Assembly: GCF_003286085.1 (NCBI RefSeq)
Contig: NW_020825298.1
Location: forward strand, 9,548,001 to 9,612,000
DNA from: Drosophila persimilis
Lineage: Eukaryota > Arthropoda > Insecta > Diptera > Drosophilidae
Reading direction: 5' to 3'
Length of the DNA stretch: 64,000 bases
Within the stretch, counting starts at the first letter, position 1, and each line of letters opens with the position of its first letter. Below the pieces are notes generated by a model, which searched no databases, had not been told where the DNA came from, and saw nothing but the letters and a program-made list of their open reading frames with translations. The position numbers and the translations under genes were made by a program. Positions 39,290 to 51,059 of the stretch are shown here, one piece after another.

Positions 39290-40110
39290 CTCAAAAAATA
39301 TTTATTGTATTTTGTGTGATAATTATTTTTTTAAATTTTGATTCTCCTCCCAGAACTTTTCTTGAAAAATTCAAAATTATTTCTTTGTATTTTGTTTGAT
39401 AAAAATTTTTATTTTTATTGATTATTTATTTTTTTAATTTGTATTTTTTTTATTTTGTATTTTTTTTAATATTGAATTTTTTTTTAATTTGTATTGTTTA
39501 TTTTTTTTAAATTTTTATTGTTGAACTTTTTTAAATTTTTTTCTTATATTTTTTTTTAAATTTGTATTCTTTAACTTTTTTTAATTTGTTGTATATTTTT
39601 TTCAATTTTTATTGTACATTTTTTTGGTATATTATTATTTTTTTTATTTTTTTGTATATTTTTAGCTTTCCTTTTTTAATTTTTTGTTTTTATTTATTTG
39701 TATATTTAACTTTTCTTTTTTAATTTTTTTGCTTTTATTTATTTTTTTCCCCTCCCAGAACTTCTTTTGAAAAATAAAAAATATTTCCTTGCTTTCTGTT
39801 TGATAATTATTTTTATTTAATTTTTGTTTGCGTTGGTTTTTCTTTCCGTTGTTTTTTTTTTTTGTAATTATACATTTAAAAATTCTATTAGTATGTGTTT
39901 TTCGTTTATACATTTTACAATAATAAATGTTGGTTTTTTCAATAAATTCAAATTGTTTTTACGACAAATTTCAGTTGTATTTTGTTGTTAATTACTTGCC
40001 CATAAAATAGAAATTACATCTAGTTTAACCATACAATTTTTTTTGCTTTCTTTTGTGTTTTTTTTTTGTTGAATTAAAATTAAAATCATTCAAATTGATT
40101 ATCACAGTAT
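39290..40110. repeat. T-rich tract with repeated CTCCCAGAACTT units
   Basis: About 800 bases of T-rich simple sequence on the plus strand, A-rich in the nub sense. The phrase CTCCCAGAACTTTTCT or a variant occurs near 39268, 39347 and 39752, so part of it arose by local duplication. AATAAA words on the minus strand, for example at 39812-39817, mean the nub 3' UTR could end in this block. Confidence 0.65.
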
Positions 40111-40782
40111 TCACGCGAAAAATAAATATGCTTAAAAATGTACCTTGCTTTTGTTTTTTTTAGGGAACGATTCAAATATTTTATATATATTTTTTTTGTA
40201 TAGATATTCGCTAGGAATTCATTTTGTTGACTTTGAAAATTGTGCAGAGACTGTACTTAAATATTAATAATACACAGACGCCACGTAGTACAGGGCCAAA
40301 GGGAAATCGAAGTGATTTGCCTATCGGCTATCGTCTATCGATTTCCCTATGGCCTCCCAAAAAAGTCGGTGATCGAGTGAACGGCGGAGCCGTCGATCAG
40401 CAGCCGTTCACTTGATTAGCAATATTTTTGGTTGATTTTTCCATGCAATAAATACGATCCATTAATAGTTAACATAAACAAACGCCCCCATTTCTTTGTG
40501 TGGGGGGAGTGGGCGGCCCCCAATCGTAGTCAAGAATTAGGCTAATATTTGATGTGTTTGCGACTTTGAACCTGGAAGAACAGAGAGCAGAGGAAAGTCC
40601 ATCGTTAGAGGAGGTTTTGGCCAAAGAAAAAGGAGGGAAAGGTGGTTTAAATATGGGAAATGCATGGAGAATGGAAAGATCAAAGATCAAATATTTTACC
40701 TGCTCTTCGTGTTGCCTCCTCGTGTGTCCTGCGCACATTGCACTCTGTTTGTCCCTGGATATCCTCCTCCTGCCTCGGGCCT
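39812..40782 (-). other. nub: Probable nub 3' untranslated region
   Basis: The sequence after the nub stop codon at 40783-40785 lacks other genes. It contains a candidate intron at 40572-40699 (minus): CAG|GTAAAA donor, then a pyrimidine-rich CTCTCTGTTCTTCCAG acceptor. Possible AATAAA signals occur in the A-rich tract, for example at 39812-39817, but several similar words exist there and the true end cannot be chosen from sequence. Confidence 0.4.
40572..40699 (-). other. nub: Candidate 128-base intron just after the nub stop codon
   Basis: On the minus strand GAGCAG|GTAAAATAT at 40699 and CTCTGTTCTTCCAG|GTTC at 40572 make a strong GT-AG pair with a good pyrimidine tract. The donor is 83 bases after the stop. 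The nub frame, read past its TAG, stays open up to the donor. After splicing it stays open for 34 more codons to a TAA at 40469-40471. Without splicing, the frame meets TAA within the donor itself. See the readthrough finding. Confidence 0.45.
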
Positions 40783-42470
40783 CTAGTGCATCATGTAGGA
40801 CGACGACTCGTCATCGTCAGCGCCCGTGGGACTGTCCAGCGAGGGATTGATGCGCTTCTCCTTCTGCCGCCGGTTGCAGAACCACACGCGCACCACCTCC
40901 TTCTCCATGCCCAGGCGATCGGCCAGCTGGCTGATCTCCTCCGAGGTGGGCTTCTGGTTGGCCATGAAGGCCTTCTCGAGTGCCCCGCGGATGGTGGTCT
41001 CGATGGAGGTGCGCTTCTTGCGCCGCCGCCCAATGATCTCCGGCGTGCTGACGGTGGCCTGCAGGGCGGCCGGATCGAAGACTCCGCCCGTGGCCTGGAT
41101 GGTGCGATCGGCATCGTCCAGCCACTTCTGCAGCAGGGGCTTCAGCTTGCACATGTTCTTGAAGCTCAGGTTGAGCGCCTCGAACCGCGAGATGGTCGTC
41201 TGCGAGAAGTCGTTGCCGTAGAGCTTGCCCATGGCCAGGCCCACGTCGCCCTGGGTGAAGCCCAGCTTGATGCGGCGCTGCTTGAAGGTCTTGGCGAACT
41301 GCTCGAGCTCCTCGAGGTCGGTGGTCTCCTCGGGGGAGGGCTCGCCGGCGGCCCGGGCGGCCGCCGCACTGGCCACCGTCTTGGGCTGCGGCGTGGTGGT
41401 GCCGTGCATCTGCGTGCCGCTGGTGGGGGTGCTAGGGGTCAGCATGCCGCCGCTCATCTTGATGCTGGCCGCCGAGCTGGGCGGCGTGATCTGGAGCGGA
41501 TGGTGGAGCTGCTGCGGGGAGCTGGCTGGACTGCGCACGGCGATGGGGCTGCGTGCCGAGTGGGGCGTGGAGCTGCGCGGCTGCTGGTGGTGCGGGTGGT
41601 GGTGGCTCGTCTTGCTCAGCGGGAGGGCCAGGGGCATGGAGGAGTCCTCCTGCTGCTGCTGCTGGCGCTGCTGCTGCTTCTGGAGGGCCTGCAGCTGCTG
41701 GGTGGCCTGGCCGAGGGCCTGCAGCTGGCTCTGCATGAGGAACTGGGCGGCCGCCACCTGGGTGGTCAGGGCGGGATCGTCCTGGGCCAGGCCCAGCGAT
41801 CCGCTGCGCAGCAGCTCCATGTAGCTGTTGAACTGCTGCTGGAGGGCCACCTGCCGCTGCTGCAGCAGCTGCTGGAACTGGGCAAAGTCCTGGGGGGACA
41901 GCGAGCCGGCCAGCAGCGGATTGTTCAGCCCCAGGCCGGCGGCCGCCGCCAGTTGGGCCTGCGGCGAGGACATGCCCGGCATGGCCAGCAGGGGCGACAT
42001 GCCGCTGGCCACTGCGGCGGCTGCGGCGGCCGCCGCCGCCATCGAGGTGGGCGTGGAGCCTCCCCCGCTGGCCACATGGGGCAGCGGCAGCACGGGCGAG
42101 ATCATGGGCGGCACTGGCGAGGCCACGGCCACCGGCGCCGGCGACACGATCGTGGACTTTACGGAATTGGCCGGCGACTGGGTGCTGTGCCGCGAATTGT
42201 CGCTCGTCAGGTTCAGTGCACCGCCATTGGCGTCCTCGTAGTCCTCCTGCTCCTGCTCCGGCTCCTGATCCGGCTCCTGCTTGTACTGGTGGTGGTTCAG
42301 GTGGTTCAGATGGTGGTGGTGGTGGTGGTGGTGGTGGTGGGCCGGATGGGGCAGCGACAGCAGCTGGCGCTTGGCCTGCTGGTGGGTCAGCGACAGGGCG
42401 GGACTCAGGGGCGAGCGGCAGCGGTCGCTGGAGGTGCCGACACTCGAGTTGTTGTCATCGCAATCGGAGG
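40783..42470 (-). CDS. nub: nub common exon: POU-specific domain and homeodomain
   Basis: This is the 3' coding exon of nubbin (Pdm-1), a nuclear POU-homeodomain transcription factor that binds octamer sites. In flies it acts in wing patterning, neuroblast temporal identity and gut immune gene control. It starts after TTGCAG at 42471 in phase 1 and encodes the last 561 full codons. In short-isoform numbering the POU-specific domain is about 438-512 ([36 protein letters not shown]). The linker is about 513-538. The POU homeodomain is 539-598, with recognition-helix residues [16 protein letters not shown] that include the class-defining Cys. The tail is [20 protein letters not shown]. Upstream are low-complexity runs of His, Ala and Gln and a block with Ser-Pro pairs, which are likely activation or repression surfaces. 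The domains are intact. pdm2 is the nearest alternative, but the N-terminal exons match nub as I recall it. Confidence 0.95.
42311..42343 (-). repeat. nub: Histidine-codon trinucleotide run inside nub
   Basis: A run of GGT/GTG trinucleotides on the plus strand is an uninterrupted CAC/CAT run in the coding sense, encoding about ten His residues before the LNHLNHHQ phrase. It is expected to vary in length between alleles. Confidence 0.85.
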
Positions 42471-45271
42471 CTGCAAGGGGCGAGGGGGAGAGGAGATCAA
42501 AAACGGTTAGGGCGGGGGGAACGGGCCAATAAATCAATAGATTTAAACCAAAATCAAATGAAGAAAAAGAAAAGGAGTAACCCAGAGGAAAGATATTCAA
42601 GGCTATGCAAAAACGGACTCCGTTTCGAGTGTCCTTTTGCATAAATTTGGCCTAGGCCACGGCCGAGCGTTTTGTATAATTTTCTTTTCAATTTCATAGT
42701 CGGTTGGCTTCGGGTGAAAGCCTTTCTTTCACCCACCCACGGCTCCCCACGTACGTGTACCCTTTCTCTCCCGCCCCCCTGCCCCCTCAGAGAGAGGCTG
42801 GGCGGCCGAGAGGCTGGTCCATAGTTTACATAGTTCCACCTTGACATCAAATGGAATTCCCGTGTTTTCTTTTCATTTCGTCTGACGCTTTTAGCTGCTT
42901 TTAAGTGGCATTTTAGCATTTCAAATGGCCGGGCCAAGCGATTCGTATAAATTTGCTATTTGTATGCATTTTATTTATACAAAAGAAAGGCGAGTCCACA
43001 GTGGATTCAAGCAGAAAACCCCTGTTCGGGGGGGGCGCCCCAATTGATTTGCAATAATATTTAAATACGGGACGAGTTCATTTTCGGATCTAGAACCGGG
43101 AACTAGAAAACATTCCTCCCTCTTGTGTGAACCCTTTGAAGTGGTCCCTGGGTCTGGGTCTGGCTCTGGCTCTGGGGTCCACATCCTGTCCAATGCAGGC
43201 AATTTTTGCATATGTTTGTTCTGGCTACTTTATGACTCGACCACCGCCTGCCTGCTCCCTGCTCCCTGCTGGCTCTCTCTCTGGTGGTGGATGCTATGCG
43301 AATTTGATGACTTATTCGCCCAAGTGGGCGACCGACCACATGGTCATCCTTTTTACATATGCGTCCATCGAGAGGCAGGAGGAGCTGGAGGGCTACGTGC
43401 GTCCATTTGGTATTCAGATGATGTGCAAATTCGATTTGTATGTGTTGTGTGAATGGCCAAAGGCAGTGGCGTGGGCGATGGACGATGGCCGATAGAAGGG
43501 TGGCCAGGGATAGTTCGGGGCTTGAAAAGAGGGTTAAAGGAGGAGGAAGCGGGGTTCTTTCGGAGATGTTTTTGGAGGGTTTGTATAGATACAGAGAAAC
43601 AAAGAAGTTTGATGGAAATATAATGATCAGAAGTCGAGTTATAAGAGGATATATTATGATTGAGGTGGAACTAGGAAGCGGTGGGTTCTTTGAGGAGTGT
43701 TTTTGGAGGGTTTAGATAGAATCAAAGAAGTTTGATGGAAATATATTGATCAGAAGTCGAGTTATGGGAGAAAATATTATGATTATTCTCGCGGTGGAAC
43801 CAGGAGAGGGTTCTTTTAGAGATGTTTTTGGAGGATATATATTTATAGAATGTAGCAAAGAAATTTCATGGAAATATAATGATTAGAAGTCGAGTTACGG
43901 AAGGAAATATTATGATTATACTTGGGTTTGAACGGTGGGCTATTCGAGAGGTGTTTTTGGAGGGGTTAGATAGAATCAAAGAAGTTTGATGGAGATATAA
44001 TGATCAGAAGTCGAGTTACGGAAGGATATATAGTTGATGGATAGCTAAAAAGACTAACAGTTTTTTATAAATATATCTGAGAATTTTTTGGAATAAATAT
44101 TGTGTACATTAAGTGAAGAAAAAACTACCAAAAGTCTTTATAATGCAAAGAATAATTATGGTATATAAAAAGGTGCCATTTTTCCATCCCAAACACGAAA
44201 AAACAGGCTCCTTCCTCTCCATCCAGCACCGCTGAAACCTCCAATCTGTACCCCTTATAAAGGAGAAACCCCCTCAGCCAACTACGCCCCTGTTTCATTT
44301 GGTATAACCAATAAAAAGAAAAGGAGCCAAAGCCAAAGCCAAATGGCCAGTTTGACTGCAGATTGAGGCTAGCCCGAAAAAAAAGATGCTCCCACATACA
44401 GCTGGAACGGAATAATTTTTGCATAAAATATATGTAAATATACATATAGATACCCGAATACATATAGATATATGCTCAAGTCCGTGAAAGAAATCACAGC
44501 AACTGTGTCCAGACCCAGACACGGACAGGGACACGGACACGGCCACGGACCCGGACACACACGCCCTCACATGAGAATTCAAATCAAGCGAAATGCTGTC
44601 AATAATGTGGTGCAAAAAGAGGGAAGAAGGAAGAATATAAGGGACCGAAAACCGTGACTAACGAAGTCCATGAAATTTGAAAAGTGTGAATTGCAAATTG
44701 AAGGCCGCCTCCTGGCCGAGAACGAGTTATGAATAATAAACGACTGATGGACTTTATGAGACCATCAAAAATGTATAGCCACACACAATTAAAGGGCTGG
44801 CAACCAATTGAACCCCATTGTCACCTCAGCCACTACTTGAGAAGCTGTTAAGTCGAAACACCCATTTAATAAGACATCAAAAACGACTTAAAGATCTCTC
44901 TCCCTTCTCTCCGTGCACTCCCGCCATTAAATCAGAGCCGAAAGGGCTGTGACAAAAGTTTTGACAGGGAAGGACCCTCTCCCTAAGCAACCCCCATCCC
45001 CCCCATAGATCTAAATGCTAGTCCCTTAAAGTGTATCGATGGCCAGCGCGTGGCAAGGGTTGATTTTCGGGTTTATTGTCTTTTTTTGGTTGAAACCGAA
45101 AACATGCGAGTGATTTAGGGAAACCCCTACTCCGGCTCAAGAGCAGATGTTTCGAGATACTCGAGAGTGGAGTGGACAAATCTCGTAAATCGTTTTTCAG
45201 GCTCGGACAACAGCTGATGGTTCTAAATGGGGAAAGGAACGAAAGGGAACGAAACGAAATGAAACACTTAC
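42471..45271 (-). other. nub: nub intron between the micro-exon and the common exon
   Basis: Donor TG|GTAAGTG at 45271; acceptor CCTTGCAG at 42471. It contains a four-copy satellite at 43540-44032 and G-rich and CA-like simple repeats (about 44510-44560). No coding exon is recognised in it. Confidence 0.8.
43540..44032. repeat. Four-copy tandem repeat of about 125 bp in a nub intron
   Basis: Units share TTTTTGGAGGGTT, AAAGAAGTTTGATGGA and GATCAGAAGTCGAGTTA in fixed order. The AAGAAGTTTGATGGA anchor lies near 43603, 43725, 43857 (altered) and 43978, so the period is about 120-130 bases. Copies differ by a few percent plus small indels, which suggests fairly recent amplification. Confidence 0.8.
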
Positions 45272-45316
45272 CATTCGATTGCAGTGGCGACGGCGAGCGC
45301 GACAGGCGGCTGATAT
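45272..45316 (-). CDS. nub: nub 45-nt micro-exon
   Basis: It lies between CTCTTTCCAG (45317-45326, minus) and the donor TG|GTAAGTG at 45271. In the nub frame it reads ISRLSRSPSPLQSN, with split codons on both sides. The first is completed by T from the short-isoform first exon (TAT, Tyr) or by G from the long-isoform exon (GAT, Asp). The last G joins CC of the common exon (GCC, Ala). At 45 bases it keeps the frame whether included or skipped. Its two Ser-Pro pairs could be phosphorylation sites. Confidence 0.9.
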
Positions 45317-48300
45317 CTGGAAAGAGACAGAGGAAACAGGAGGGGGGGAAATGAGGAAATATTTAGACAGCGAAAAAATACCCACTTAAAGCTAAAAGGA
45401 AAACACCCAACGACCGACGACCGACGACCGACGACGACACACGTCGCGAGCATAAAATGGAAACGGACGAAACGCTCCCAGAAAACGGCTCAAGTTTACG
45501 ATACACAAAATCGATATCGAAATACATTTTAAGCTAAAAATTACCAGCAGTGCAGTGCAGTGCCGTGCAGTGTCCAAAGTCCAGACAGTGTCCTATAAAA
45601 GGATATTTTTATGGGCCTCCTCAAGGGGCCACCCCTGAAAGAGCACAGTTCAAGGAACACCTGGTCTCGGCTGTGGACCCGTGTACGATTTGAATTTTGA
45701 AGCAGGGCACATCCACAGACTGCATTTCTTTTTTTTTACGACTAGAGAAATTGAATTTTCGTTGGGGCTGGGTCCTGCCTCTCTCTCTTTGGCTAATTTA
45801 CGACACTCTCCTCTGAAATGCATTCGAAATTGACTTCTATTCGAACAGTTGGTGGATATGGTATATGGAGGGGGGAAGATTATGGTATTTTTCGATGGGT
45901 TTTGGATTTCTTTTCAGGCTTAGAATGTTCTTGGATCTCTACGGTGCTCTAAACCTATAGGAAAGTTAATACTAACCACTATTTTATTTGTATTTTATGT
46001 TTCTTAAGGAAAAATTACGAATTCTTCCAGGTAAAGGTATCCTTTCACTTAGTGGACATTTCTGCACTTCTTTCTCTTGCCTAAAAGTGAGTTTTCCTTC
46101 CAATAGAACACCTTTTTCTCTTCTTCTAGGTACTCCCAAGAAAATACAGAGGCATACAAGGAACTATCTGTAGAAGATGTCCCTCCCCGCTCTTTGAATC
46201 CCTTCTTAAACGATAGTTTCCCTTCCTTTCCTTCCCTTCCTGCACTTCTGGCACACTTCTGTCGCCCTTTTGCCACGCCTTTGCTCCACTAATTAAGCAA
46301 CAACAACAACTGTTGCCACTCAAGTGGTGTGCGAGTGTGTGTGTGTGGCATATGGGCCGATCCGAATGGAGGTTCAAAAACTCGGCGTTAAAATGCCACA
46401 TAAATTATGTAGCCCGAAACGGGGATGGAGAGGGGGTGGGGGTGCGGGTGCATTCGACACCCTTCGCGCGTGTCCAGCACGAGTGAAATGAGCAACATTT
46501 GAATCCGGCGGCGTTTGTTTTCAGAATTTTACAGTTTTTGGCAGAGAAATTGCGGAAAAACCGCAGCCACCCCCAAAGGAAAATAAATAAAATTTTAGAG
46601 AATTGCACAGCGGGGGTGGCGCTCCAGAGGGTTATGATGATGATGGCGGTGGCGGGAGAGGGGGAGTTGTGTGGCGCACACAATTAGTCAATGACCTCGA
46701 CAGTTGTTTGGCCTGGCTGGGGGTGGGTGTCCACCCACACGGACACACACACAGACAGAGGAGAGGAGAGGAGAGGAGAGGCCAGGCACACATTCTATAT
46801 GCTATAGACGGCGGACATCACGTGCGCAGACTGACTATCGATTGAGTCGTCGTCGTCGACGGCGGAAGCTGCGTGTCTTGAACTCTTGACCCCACACTGG
46901 ACGGAACCTGAATGGTCTGCGATGGCTGGATGGCTGGTAGGGGGGTAGGGGGGTAGCCTCGAAGAGTAGCCAAAAAAACATAAATAAATAAAATAAAATG
47001 AAAGGCGAAGCAGATATGTAATGTGCGTGCGCTTTTGTGCCTTTTGTCTTGGCAGGGATATTCGTAGCAAAACAAAACTAGCAAAGAGAGAGAGAGAGAA
47101 AGCTCAAAATGCGGCGAAATGAAAGCTTGATTGGAGCTCGATGGAGCTGGAAGGGAAGGCAGGGGGGAGGCTGCAGGAAACTCTGTTTAAGATTTGAGAG
47201 GAATATGATTCAAGGGAAGCCGATTTGGGATGGAAATGGGCTACTGTCAGGGAAGGATACTAGCCAAAAGGTGCTCTTAGGCATTAAGCTTGAAGGATTC
47301 GTCTTTTGTAAGCAAAGTATTCCTTAGAATGTTTATATATCCCACATATAAGACCTTTTAAGATCCCTCAAAGCCTTCCTATATAGAACCCTCCCCCTAA
47401 TCATCATTGCATTAACCTTAACGATCTAACGACGGACTGCATTTTCAATCAATCAATCGTTTCCGCTTTGGCAATTGTAAATCTTAATCGATTTTTCATT
47501 TATTTCCTTTTCTTGGTTTTCCAAGAATTGGCCATAAACCGGGCCAACACACGCCCCTCTTTCTTGATCGGTGTTTTACGGCTATAAGTGGGTGATAAGA
47601 GTCCCGGTCCCGGGAATGAGCTCATGGACTCCGTGACTAAAAATAATGCGATTGGTCAAGTTTTTTTTTGTGTTCTGTGCGGGAATCGGCCTATTGCCGA
47701 CTTCTCTAATCGCTCAAATAAATATATATTAATTTAAAACTGATTGTGTGGCTAGTTTTTGGCGAGGAAAACCTACGAAATGTATGACGAAACTTGTTTA
47801 CTCTTCGATTTGTTACGTTCTGCAGGTGTGCAAAAAAAATATTAGCTTGATAAGAGGGCGATAAGCAAATCGCCTTGTACAAGGCAGGCAAGGCGGGCAA
47901 GGCTCTTGTATGCATATCATGAGACATATATTAGCCATTGCCAGATTACGGACGAATCACCTGCGTCACGTGTTCGAGGCACTGCGGAGGGAACTGCAGG
48001 AAGGTGCCGAAGGTACAGCAGCACGCAGTAAATGGAAACGGAAGGGCTTGAAGACCCCTTATCGTAGGCCCTCTACCGAAATTACTCTCATCGGAAGTGC
48101 AGAATCAATCAAAGGCCTCTTCGTGGCTCATTTTCCCATTTTCAACCCGCTTGATCAATGATTTGTCATCGCATTGCTCTTTTTTATGGCTCTGTGGCGT
48201 CTTGAAAACGTTAATTGATAAGGCAACAAATTCAAAGTATTGTTTACAATGGCCCAAGCGGTTCCACTGAGTGCCCATCGCCACCAGGCACCAGCCATCG

Positions 48301-49006
48301 TACTCGTAGTCGTACCCCATTTACATGGTCATATTTTGTGTGGTGTTGTGCAAGAAATGCGTCTTTAATAAATATTTTTATGGTCTCCACATTTGTAATA
48401 CTCTCGCCTGGCACTGCCAGGGTCTAGAAGTGGGTCGCCGGTAGTTTATTATTTATGGCAGAGACACCTGTGCCAGGCATTGCATTGTTTTATACAATAT
48501 AATACTTTGTTTTTCTAGCTAGTTCTGGGTTCTCTGGGTTCTGGGTGGTTGTGGGTGCCAAGCACTTGAGGGTGTCGGGGTTTCGAATGGGTTCTCGACT
48601 GGGTTTCAGTTGTGGATCTGCTGGATGAAGAGACCTGCCTGAAAGAGGTTCTTCCTTCTACTTAAGACCTATTGTACTCCCATAAGGGGAAAGACCTGCA
48701 TGATAGGCCTTTAACTAAGTCCACAAAAGCCTCGAGGGTATTCGTTGGAATGGGTAGGCGTTGGGGCCATTATATTGAATTAATTCAAGTGATTTGTAAT
48801 TAATAAGCCTAAAAGCAGCTTAGGGCAGTCACTACTTCGCGTTTATAGGAATTTAAAGCATGATATCAGTAACTATTTCTTGGGAATATAAGCCTTTTCC
48901 TTCTAGAAACTCCCAATAGTTTACTTTTACCCACCACTAAAATCCTATTGACTCTTAATCCCCTCCACGCTTTCCCCTAAGATCTATGGGGGGTTTTTCA
49001 ACTTAC
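45317..49006 (-). other. nub: nub intron after the short-isoform first exon
   Basis: Donor GAT|GTAAGT at 49006 and acceptor TTTCCAG at 45317. It is 3.7 kb long. I see A/T-rich and moderately conserved-looking patches and a GAGGA run at about 46758-46782, but no exon. It is a likely site of intronic enhancers. Confidence 0.8.
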
Positions 49007-49133
49007 ATCGATTCTGCATTATGTGCACGGCTGCCTCGCGGGCACTGGTCGGTGTGGTCTTCAGCAAGTCACGCTTCAAGGAATTACTATTATCCTCGGG
49101 ACTCGTATGCCAACGTAGCTCCGACATAACCAT
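49007..49133 (-). CDS. nub: nub first coding exon, short (PB-type) isoform
   Basis: The ATG at 49131-49133 opens MVMSELRWHTSPEDNSNSLK and ends SAREAAVHIMQNR plus one base, giving 42 codons and a phase-1 donor CGAT|GTAAGT. This N-terminus is the one I associate with the classical Pdm-1 protein. Joined to the micro-exon and common exon it gives 619 aa (127+45+1688 nt, an exact multiple of three). A second Met two codons later (MSELRW) could also serve as start. Confidence 0.9.
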
Positions 49134-49389
49134 TTTCACTTGTCGCTTTGTTTAATATATCTTTTAGATATAGTATCTATATCGTACTTGGGGGGGGGAT
49201 GTGTTTGGTGGGGAAGGAGGAGGAGGAGGAGATATGTTCTTTCTTTCTTTCTTTCACTTTGAAATCACAAATAGTTTTTGGGGTCTCTTCTTCAAGCACT
49301 TTTTGCACTGTGTTCTAGCGGTTCTTTGGCTGCTGATTACTGATTACTGTTATTTCTTAGAGTCATTTGTTAGATAAGCGCCGGTCGTC

Positions 49390-49440
49390 TCTAGCGTCCA
49401 ACCGAGTTCGTGAGCGTTTCGTGTGAAACTGACAACAGAG
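49390..49440 (-). promoter_or_regulatory. nub: nub short-isoform core promoter (Inr and DPE-like)
   Basis: TCAGTTTC on the minus strand, with its A at 49430, is a good Inr. GGTTGG begins at about +28 (49398-49403), matching five of six DPE positions. There is no TATA box. The 5' UTR would be about 297 bases. CT-rich runs upstream in plus coordinates (49553-49575 and 49909-49965) supply many GAGAG sites, as is usual at paused developmental promoters. Confidence 0.5.
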
Positions 49441-49908
49441 AAACGGCCGCAGCGGTCAGGATGCCTCTCTACTAACGGATAATCGCTGTAGGCCGTCGCC
49501 GCTCGCTCGCTCGCCCGCTCGCTCTGCTGCTGCTGACGATGATGATGATGGACGGCTCTCTCCCTCTCTTTCTCTATGCTCTCGCCCTCTCTGTCACTCG
49601 TTCTGTGCCGGCTCGGATTTTGAGTTGAATATTTTTGGTGTATTTTTATGCCCAAAACTGTGTGTGGACTGTGTGTGGCAGCTATTGCCACCCCAAAATA
49701 CGAGTAAGGGTTGATTTTGGCTTTTTTTAAGCCCTCACACACACGCACGTCGTAAAAAGCGCTTTGGGGGGAGGGGAAACGAAACGAATAAAAAACTGGC
49801 CCCCCCGATGGAGACGATGATGCGCTCCACACGTTTAACTGGTTTCACGGAGACGCGTCGAATGCACTCGGAACACTCGGAGCTTTTGTGGCAGAGCGGC
49901 AGAAGAGC

Positions 49909-50520
49909 GCGCTCTCGCTCTATCTCTCACTCTCTCTCGCTCTCTCTCACTCGCTCTCATCTATTTACCGTTGGCTCGTTTGAAGGCTTGTTAGAAATGA
50001 GTTCCACACTCCCCTGTCTGCCATTGAGTGTCGTTTGTGTGTGTGTGTGCTTGTGGAACGTACTCTCATTCGCGCTCTCTCAATTGAGTTTCGTTTCGGT
50101 CGTGTGTGTGCGTGTGAGTGAGTGAGTTTTCCGAGTGGATTGTAAAATGCGCGCTCACCATCCACAATCGCACACGTTTTATACGTTTTAAAATTTGTTC
50201 TTCTCCTTTGGTCTGGGCAGGGGGAGGGGGGGTATCCACTCGGTTGTGGTTCGTTCGTTTCGTTCGTGTGGTGTGGGCTCCATTGTTATGCGTGTGTGTG
50301 TGTGTGTGTGCGACATGCGTGCGCTTGTTTGGGGTGTGGCTTAAAATTTAAATTTCGCTTTCAAATCGAAATGGATTTTTTATGCTGGGTGCCACTTTTT
50401 CTCCCCATGTGTGTGTGTGTGTGTGAGGGTATGTATGCATATTATTTTATGATTGGCGCGTGTATACCTCCCTCTCTCTCACTCACTCACTCACTCACGG
50501 GTGTCTGTGTGTGTGTGTGA
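49909..50520. repeat. CT, GT and TCAC microsatellite cluster upstream of the nub promoter
   Basis: CT/CTCAC runs at about 49909-49965, GT runs at about 50036-50050, 50290-50311, 50407-50425 and 50505-50520, and TCAC repeats at about 50477-50498. GAGA-type sites could help open the promoter region; the GT runs are simple repeats. Confidence 0.8.
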
Positions 50521-51059
50521 GCTATGTAAAAATATTTTAAAGCTACGTCGACGCTGACTGCAGCAGCATCATCGCCCCCCGCACCAACCGCAATCCCCCC
50601 TTCCAACGAAAGCTTTGTCGTCGTCGTCGTCGTCGTCGGCGACGTCTCTTTCCTCGTCAGTTGCTCTTTGTTCTTGCCTTCCTCTCGGCATTCGCATTTT
50701 ATTTGCCATTCATGTATGCACACATGTGCGGATGCCTCCCCTCCCCCCTTCCAGCCCTTGCCAACCACTTGGGAGCATTTTCTTTGCTTTTCTTTTGCAC
50801 TCTTTGTTGATTTTTATTATTTTTATGATTTGTTTTTGGTTTTTCTTTGGTTTTTATATTTATTTTTCACGAGCAAAACGCGACTTTTATGATGACAAAT
50901 CGTCCTACTGCACAATTAATAGAATTTGCGGTAATTTCCAAGAAAGTGCAAATTAAAATATTTAAAATTTTTAATAAAAAATATCGACCATACAAATTAA
51001 TTGAGATAAATTTATTAGAAATTATTCACAAAAATCAAATAGAATCTTAAGGAAATACG

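Noticed and set aside
40660-42510. 616-codon plus-strand frame
   Set aside because: It is the antisense shadow of the nub common exon; the minus-strand frame carries the POU domains and proper splice sites.
47910-48161. 83-codon plus-strand frame in the nub intron
   Set aside because: It has no recognisable domain and no promoter or splice signals that fit; it could be a conserved enhancer read by chance as open.
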